64,000 bases of DNA from the NCBI GenBank assembly GCA_030150505.1, contig JASLFS010000068.1, forward strand, positions 5,319 to 69,318, read 5' to 3'. The notes under the pieces are model-generated. The model saw only the letters and a list, made by a program, of their open reading frames with translations, did not search any database and was not told the origin of the DNA. The position numbers and the translations under genes were made by a program. Below are positions 58,962 through 64,000 of this stretch, piece by piece. Numbering within the stretch: position 1 is the stretch's first letter; each line of letters begins with the position of its first letter. Origin of the DNA: Vitreoscilla sp. Lineage in GTDB: Bacteria; Pseudomonadota; Gammaproteobacteria; Burkholderiales; Neisseriaceae.

Positions 58962-61084
58962 AAACGATATTGTTGATTCTAAGTGCAATTACCGTTTTGT
59001 TATTGTATGTTTTGATATTGGCAACGGGTAATGGCAGTGCATTATCTGATTACTATTGGTGGTTCTTGGGCTTTAATATTTTATTATTATTAAGTTTATC
59101 ATCAGTGGTTTTTAGGCAATTGTTGTTATTGTATAGAGATCATCGAAATCGTATTTTTGGCGCTAAAATTACTCGGCGTTTGGTTGTGATGTTCGCTATC
59201 GTTGCAGTTGTGCCTGGGTTGTTTATTTTTGCAGTGTCAGCACAGTTTATCAGCCAGAGTATTAATTCATGGTTTGGGGATGAAACCACAGAAGCGTTAG
59301 AAAGAGGCGTGCAATTAAGTCAGACAACACTTGATACAACGCTAAAACAGGTAGCGAAGAAAAGTAAATCTGTTGAAATAAAATTAATTGAAAATTATGT
59401 TCAATATGGTGATATTAGTCAGGCATTGAATGCATTGCAGAGTAAAGAGATTGAGCAATTCAGTCAGGTGGATGTTTATCGATTACCTGATTGGAATAAA
59501 GAAGCCAGTATTGGATTAACATCGGACGAGCAAGTTGCTTTAGATAATGAGGATGAGCAAGAGTTAATGAAACAAGGCTCTTGGCAAAATACTCAAAGTA
59601 TTAATGGGAAGTTATTTTCGACTGTTTGGATTTATATACCAGAAAATACACTAGGTGTTCCGCAAAATTATGTTATGTTTTTCAGGCAGCCTGTACCTGA
59701 AAACATAGCGAATGACGTAACTTTAATTGAGAATGCGCGAGAAAAATATGCTCAGTTAATGTATGCTAAAACAGGGTTGCAAACATTTTTTATTATGACT
59801 TTGGTCATGGCAACTTTTCTGGCTATTTTGTTGTCTTTGATAGTGGCTGTGTATTTTGCTAGAAAATTTGTTGCGCCGTTAGCTTCGTTAGCAGAGGGAA
59901 CGCGTGCTGTTGCTCAAGGTGATTTCTCTCAAAAAAGCCCAGTTTTTCGCTCTGATGAAATGGGAATGTTGTCTAGCTTGTTTAATAGAATGACAGAACA
60001 GTTACAAGTGGCACAAAATGCAGCAGAAGAGCACAGGCAAAAATTAGAAGCGCAGAGACATTATTTAGAAAGAGTTTTATCAAGCTTAACGACAGGTGTA
60101 TTAACATTTGATGCGGATGGTGTATTAAAAACCAGCAATCAGAGTGCAGAGAACATTTTAGGTGTTTCGTTAGCAGAAAAAGTCAATGAGCCTTGGAAGA
60201 ATTGGGTTAATATTAGCCCTCAATGGGCGGCTGTTGCACAGGTGATTGAGCAGGCATTAGAAACCACTGATGAAGATCCAATTGAATTGGATTATGTGGG
60301 TGTTGATGTCAGTCAAATTATATGGGCTAAATCAGTGCCTTTGCCCAATAATAGTGGGCAAGGGTTTATTATGATCTTTGATGATGTTACTGATTTGGTT
60401 CGAGCTCAAAAAGATGCTGCTTGGGGTGAAGTTGCGAAGAGATTGGCTCACGAAATTCGCAACCCATTGACGCCAATTCAGCTATCAGCGGAGCGATTGG
60501 CGTGGAAATTAGCTGATAAATTACCATCTGATGATGATCGTGGTATCTTAACGAGATCGACAGATACGATTGTGAAACAAGTTCAAGCATTAAAAGAAAT
60601 GGTGGAAGCCTTTCGAAATTATGCTCGTAGCCCAAGTTTGAAATTGGTTAAAATTGATTTAAACCAACTTGTTGGAGAAGTTTTAACGTTATATGAAGGA
60701 TCTGGCTGTCATTTTCAGAATAATTTAAGTAACATATCTTTACCTGTTCATGTAGATACTTCCATGATGCGGCAAGTAATGCATAATATTTTTAAAAATG
60801 CAGCAGAAGCTGCTGAAATTGATTCAATGCCTACGGTTACCATTCAGACTGAAATACAAGATGGCTTAGCTTGTTTGACAGTTTGTAATAATGGTAAAGG
60901 TTTTTCCCCACATGTTTTGGCACATGCTTTTGAGCCATATGTGACTGATAAGAAAAATGGCACGGGATTAGGGTTAGCGGTAGTTAAGAAAATTGTTGAT
61001 GAGCACCAAGGTCGAATTGTTTTGAGTAATCATGATTCTGGTGGTGCCCAAGTGCAGATTGCCCTGCCTATAATGGAGACATAA
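58958..61084 (+). CDS. ntrY: Sensor histidine kinase NtrY
   Basis: 708 residues. About three N-terminal membrane helices, an extracytoplasmic stretch (about 100-275), a further helix (FFIMTLVMATFLAILLSLIV), HAMP (RKFVAPLASLAEGTRAVAQG), PAS (about 370-480), then HisKA with His498 in LAHEIRNPLTPIQLSAERL. HATPase boxes are NIFKNAAEAAEI, VCNNGKGFSPH and GTGLGLAVVKKIVDEH. In N. gonorrhoeae NtrYX influences respiratory enzyme expression. A perfect DUS lies inside the gene. It overlaps ntrX (TAATG). Confidence 0.93.
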   Translation: MKTILLILSAITVLLLYVLILATGNGSALSDYYWWFLGFNILLLLSLSSVVFRQLLLLYRDHRNRIFGAKITRRLVVMFAIVAVVPGLFIFAVSAQFISQSINSWFGDETTEALERGVQLSQTTLDTTLKQVAKKSKSVEIKLIENYVQYGDISQALNALQSKEIEQFSQVDVYRLPDWNKEASIGLTSDEQVALDNEDEQELMKQGSWQNTQSINGKLFSTVWIYIPENTLGVPQNYVMFFRQPVPENIANDVTLIENAREKYAQLMYAKTGLQTFFIMTLVMATFLAILLSLIVAVYFARKFVAPLASLAEGTRAVAQGDFSQKSPVFRSDEMGMLSSLFNRMTEQLQVAQNAAEEHRQKLEAQRHYLERVLSSLTTGVLTFDADGVLKTSNQSAENILGVSLAEKVNEPWKNWVNISPQWAAVAQVIEQALETTDEDPIELDYVGVDVSQIIWAKSVPLPNNSGQGFIMIFDDVTDLVRAQKDAAWGEVAKRLAHEIRNPLTPIQLSAERLAWKLADKLPSDDDRGILTRSTDTIVKQVQALKEMVEAFRNYARSPSLKLVKIDLNQLVGEVLTLYEGSGCHFQNNLSNISLPVHVDTSMMRQVMHNIFKNAAEAAEIDSMPTVTIQTEIQDGLACLTVCNNGKGFSPHVLAHAFEPYVTDKKNGTGLGLAVVKKIVDEHQGRIVLSNHDSGGAQVQIALPIMET
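59681..59692 (-). repeat. DUS inside the ntrY coding sequence
   Basis: TTCAGGCAGCCT, the reverse strand of AGGCTGCCTGAA, encodes part of the segment FFRQPVP in the extracytoplasmic loop. It is the only perfect in-gene copy I found. Confidence 0.85.
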
Positions 61085-62346
61085 TGCGTAGTACAGATAT
61101 TTTAATTGTAGATGATGAAGTAGGTATTCGTGATTTGCTATCCGAAATTTTACAGGATGAGGGCTATACCGTAGCCTTAGCTGAAAATGCTGAAACAGCA
61201 AGACAGTTGCGAAACCAAGTTCGTCCAGCCATGGTTTTATTAGATATTTGGATGCCTGATTGTGATGGGATTACTCTATTGAAAGAGTGGGCTAAAGCAG
61301 GGCAGTTGAATATGCCTGTGGTCATGATGAGTGGACATGCAAGTATTGATACCGCAGTTGAGGCTACTAAAATTGGCGCTCTTGATTTCTTGGAAAAACC
61401 GATTGCCTTACAAAAACTTCTTACAGCCGTGCAGCGAGCATTAAAATATGGTGAGTTACAGGCAGCGAGTACATTAACCCTAGATAAATTAGGCAAGGGT
61501 GAGGTTATTCAGGAGCTTAATAAGCAACTAGAAAAAGCCACTCGCATGAAGTCACCAGTATTATTAACAGGAGAGGTCGGCTCTGCATTTGAGTTAGTCG
61601 CTCGTTACTTTCAGAAAAATAATGCACCTTGGGTTGTTCCTTCGAAGCCTGAACAAATTGTTGATGCGCCAATCGAATTGTTACAAAAAGCACAACAAGG
61701 TGTTTTGTATCTAGGTGATATTGCTCAATACAGTAAGAAAGTTCAGCAAGGTGTTTTGTTCTTATTGTCAAAACTAGAACGTTATAGTGTAAGACTTGTG
61801 TGTGCTTGTAGTCGCCCTTTATCTGAAATGATCACTGCCCCAGAAAATGAGCCCAAGCTGATTAACGAGTTGTCTCAGGTAATTGTCACAATACCTCCTT
61901 TGCGAGATCAGGCCGATGATTTGGTTTATTTAAGTAATCAAATTTTGACTGAGTTAATCGAAACACATCAAGTGCCTCCAGTTAAATTTACGACCCAGGC
62001 TTTAAGTGCATTAAACCAATATGACTGGCCTGGTAATTTAGAGCAATTTACAAGCGTTATGAAAAGCTTGGCTATGTCAGCAGAGCGCGGTACGGTTGAT
62101 GCTCCACAGGTAACAGCTTTATTAAATCAATTTCAGCAAAGCGATCAGCCAATGAAGGGCGCAGCGGGGTTGGATTTTGATTTGCCTTTGAGGGAGTTGC
62201 GTGAAGAGTTGGAGCGCCGTTATTTTGAATATCATATTACTCAAGAAAACGGAAACATGAGTCGTGTTGCGCAAAGAGTTGGCTTGGAGCGAACGCATCT
62301 GTATAGAAAATTAAAGCAATTAGGCGTTCAGTTTTCACGCCGTTAA
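61084..62346 (+). CDS. ntrX: NtrX response regulator with degenerate AAA+ domain
   Basis: 420 residues. Receiver domain intact: ILIVDDEVGIRDLL, Asp54 in LLDIWMPDCDG, Lys105 in DFLEKPIAL. The central sigma-54-interaction region (about 135-340) is eroded: Walker A is GEVGSAFE at 163-170 instead of GExGxGKE, Walker B is VLYLGD instead of hLFLDE, and no GAFTGA loop is present. The terminal Fis-type helix-turn-helix is kept (NMSRVAQRVGLERTHLYRKL). It probably binds DNA without sigma-54 ATPase activity. This matches what is described for neisserial NtrX in general terms. Confidence 0.92.
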   Translation: MRSTDILIVDDEVGIRDLLSEILQDEGYTVALAENAETARQLRNQVRPAMVLLDIWMPDCDGITLLKEWAKAGQLNMPVVMMSGHASIDTAVEATKIGALDFLEKPIALQKLLTAVQRALKYGELQAASTLTLDKLGKGEVIQELNKQLEKATRMKSPVLLTGEVGSAFELVARYFQKNNAPWVVPSKPEQIVDAPIELLQKAQQGVLYLGDIAQYSKKVQQGVLFLLSKLERYSVRLVCACSRPLSEMITAPENEPKLINELSQVIVTIPPLRDQADDLVYLSNQILTELIETHQVPPVKFTTQALSALNQYDWPGNLEQFTSVMKSLAMSAERGTVDAPQVTALLNQFQQSDQPMKGAAGLDFDLPLRELREELERRYFEYHITQENGNMSRVAQRVGLERTHLYRKLKQLGVQFSRR

Positions 62347-62361
62347 TTCTGATTTTTGGTA

Positions 62362-62394
62362 AAATAAAGGCTACCTTTTAGGTGGCCTTTATTT
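62362..62394 (+). terminator. Terminator of the def-ntrX operon
   Basis: AAATAAAGGCTACC (62362-62375) pairs with GGTGGCCTTTATTT (62381-62394) over 14 bp with one wobble and a 5-nt loop; T-residues are in the right arm. It overlaps a possible TTG start for rsmD, which argues for the ATG at 62408. Confidence 0.75.
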
Positions 62395-62407
62395 GTTGAG
62401 TAAATAT

Positions 62408-62974
62408 ATGAAGCACAGAAAACATAGTAATCAAGTTCGTATTATTGGTGGAACTCATCGAGGTTCAGTATTGTCCTTTTGTGATGCTGAGGGTTTAAGA
62501 CCAACGGCGGATAGCGTGAAAGAAAAATTATTTAATTGGTTAGGGCAGGATTTAACTGGCTTAGCAGTATTGGACGTTTTTGCAGGTAGTGGGGCTTTGG
62601 GATTTGAGGCTGCATCTAGAAATGCAAGAAAAGTATGTATTAATGAAAAGAATATTAAAGTTTTTAGAGATATAGAAGAAAATAAAAAACGCTTAAAATT
62701 TAATAATATTCAGCTGAGTAACCAAGATGCATTTCAGTTTTTGAAGCAAAATACACTCAAATTCGATGTGATTTTCCTTGATCCACCGTTCGCTTTTGTT
62801 GACTGGAGCTCGTTTTGGGATTTACTATCTAGTTTAATTACTCTAAATTCTGTGATTTACTTAGAAGCAGGAAGTTTACCAGAAATTCCTGACTGGCTAG
62901 AAGTCATAAAGCAAGGAAAGTCAGGGAAAAGTAATTTTGTATTGCTGGAAACTATTCAGGATATGAATGAGTAG
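62408..62974 (+). CDS. rsmD: 16S rRNA m2G966 methyltransferase RsmD
   Basis: 188 residues. Motif I is VLDVFAGSGALGFEAASRNA, the N-terminal RIIGGTHRGSVLSF and LRPTADSVKEKLFNWL are family marks, and the catalytic motif IV is FLDPPFAF. The TTG at 62393 lies in a terminator stem and is unlikely. It methylates G966 of 16S rRNA. Confidence 0.93.
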   Translation: MKHRKHSNQVRIIGGTHRGSVLSFCDAEGLRPTADSVKEKLFNWLGQDLTGLAVLDVFAGSGALGFEAASRNARKVCINEKNIKVFRDIEENKKRLKFNNIQLSNQDAFQFLKQNTLKFDVIFLDPPFAFVDWSSFWDLLSSLITLNSVIYLEAGSLPEIPDWLEVIKQGKSGKSNFVLLETIQDMNE

Positions 62975-62980
62975 AGAAAG

Positions 62981-63308
<328 letters not shown>

Positions 63309-63405
63309 TGATGTAATTTAATTGGATTGCATAATCGAATATAAAATAAATTTCTTTTTAAAACATCAATTTGTTTTTAAATTGTAATTTTTTTTAGATT
63401 GAAGC

Positions 63406-63434
63406 TTGACGAGATTAGGGATATTTCGTATTAT
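63406..63434 (+). promoter_or_regulatory. Promoter of the tRNA-tuf operon
   Basis: TTGACG (63406-63411), 17-bp spacer, TATTAT (63429-63434), with a GC-containing discriminator GTCCGCT before the start. This is the form of stringently controlled stable-RNA promoters. It starts 16 bases before tRNA-Tyr. Confidence 0.8.
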
Positions 63435-63449
63435 GTCCGCTCTCTTAAC

Positions 63450-63533
63450 GGAGGGATTCCCGAGCGGCCAAAGGGGGCAGACTGTAAATCTGCTGCGTGA
63501 GCTTCGAAGGTTCGAATCCTTCTCCCTCCACCA
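63450..63533 (+). tRNA. tRNA-Tyr (GTA)
   Basis: 84 nt including encoded CCA. Acceptor GGAGGGA/TCCCTCC, anticodon loop ACTGTAAATC with GTA, a long class II variable arm, T-loop GGTTCGAATCC. Confidence 0.97.
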
Positions 63534-63575
63534 CAGAATACTTATATTTGGGCGGTATTGAAGAGGACAGGTTAA

Positions 63576-63649
63576 GCGGGTGTAGCTCAATGGTAGAGCA
63601 GAAGCCTTCCAAGCTTAAAGTGAGGGTTCGATTCCCTTCACCCGCTCCA
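63576..63649 (+). tRNA. tRNA-Gly (TCC)
   Basis: 74 nt including encoded CCA. Acceptor GCGGGTG/CACCCGC, anticodon loop CTTCCAA with TCC, T-loop GGTTCGATTCC. Confidence 0.97.
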
Positions 63650-63660
63650 AGCATCAAAGC

Positions 63661-63735
<75 letters not shown>

Positions 63736-63781
63736 TTTATATATTGTTTAAACTTATATTTGTTGAGCTTAGGAAATTGCC

Positions 63782-64000
63782 ATGGCTAAAGAAAAGTTCG
63801 AGCGTAGTAAACCGCACGTAAACGTTGGCACCATTGGTCACGTTGACCATGGTAAAACCACTTTGACTGCTGCATTGTGCACAGTATTGTCTAAACATTT
63901 TGGTGGTGCTGCTCAAGCATACGATCAAATTGATAATGCACCAGAAGAAAAAGCACGTGGTATTACTATTAATACTTCACACGTTGAGTATGAAACTGAT
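63782..64000 (+). CDS. tuf: Translation elongation factor Tu (5' part, cut by window end)
   Basis: The first 73 codons are visible: [20 protein letters not shown], then the P-loop [14 protein letters not shown] and the switch I region [18 protein letters not shown]. It delivers aminoacyl-tRNA to the ribosome. Lies 46 bases after tRNA-Thr, in the same transcript as the tRNAs. Codon use is strongly biased as for highly expressed genes. Confidence 0.98.
   Translation, partial: MAKEKFERSKPHVNVGTIGHVDHGKTTLTAALCTVLSKHFGGAAQAYDQIDNAPEEKARGITINTSHVEYETD

Noticed and set aside
62393..62407. TTG start for rsmD
   Set aside because: It lies in the right arm of the ntrX terminator hairpin; the ATG at 62408 fits the family.

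Overview
The window reads as chromosomal core DNA of an AT-rich member of the Neisseriaceae (Betaproteobacteria). Two things point there: the gene order (mnmG-rsmG-parA-parB-atpIBEFHAGDC; dprA-smg-topA with def-fmt-rsmB-DUF4390-ntrY-ntrX divergent to it; tRNA-Tyr-Gly-Thr-tuf) and repeated 12-mers AGGCTGCCTGAA. That 12-mer is a dialect of the neisserial DNA uptake sequence (DUS) which I recall from Simonsiella/Kingella-type genera. I cannot name the species. I saw no insertion sequence, prophage, CRISPR array or rRNA gene.

Layout. 1-5.8 kb: a cut-off IclR regulator, polA, a LOG-family nucleotide hydrolase, an AEC transporter and engB. 5.9-12.1 kb: cytochrome c4, the System II cytochrome c maturation pair resB-ccsB, then a TerC/CBS membrane protein preceded by a possible Phe/Cys-rich leader peptide and terminator, and a GIY-YIG protein. 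12.1-23.5 kb: tRNA/rRNA modification (mnmG, rsmG), chromosome partitioning (parAB) and the complete F-type H+ ATP synthase operon, with RNA hairpins on both sides of atpE. 23.5-28.8 kb: Na+/H+ antiporter, slyX, azlCD, a GNAT enzyme, cyaY, and lptM-lysA. 28.9-31.4 kb: a glutathione-dependent formaldehyde detoxification operon with an FrmR-type sensor and its likely operator. 31.5-37.5 kb: a lipoprotein, then a TPP-riboswitch-controlled thiamin operon (thiC-orf-thiO-thiS-thiG-thiE).

37.5-46.5 kb is the most variable-looking part: a small orphan, pirin, a MipA/OmpV porin-like protein, a D-2-hydroxyacid dehydrogenase with an AEC transporter, a 591-bp AT-rich intergenic region with direct and inverted repeats, a mercaptopyruvate sulfurtransferase, an MFS carrier, an HI0933-type flavoprotein and an orphan that looks like a decayed nucleotidyltransferase. 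46.6-55.5 kb (minus strand): phoB-phoR behind a Pho-box-like promoter, proB, topA, smg, dprA and a secreted LysM protein. 55.6-64 kb (plus strand): def-fmt-rsmB, a DUF4390 protein, the NtrY/NtrX two-component system (NtrX with a degenerate AAA+ domain), rsmD, a 4Fe-4S ferredoxin, three tRNAs and the start of tuf.

Most of the window is housekeeping. The best leads are regulatory: the leader peptide/terminator before the TerC gene, an intra-operon terminator directly after atpE, a Pho box overlapping the phoB promoter, the FrmR operator, the SD-sequestering platform of the thiC riboswitch, DUS elements built into terminators, and the repeats in the 42-kb gap. No wholly new multi-gene system is evident.
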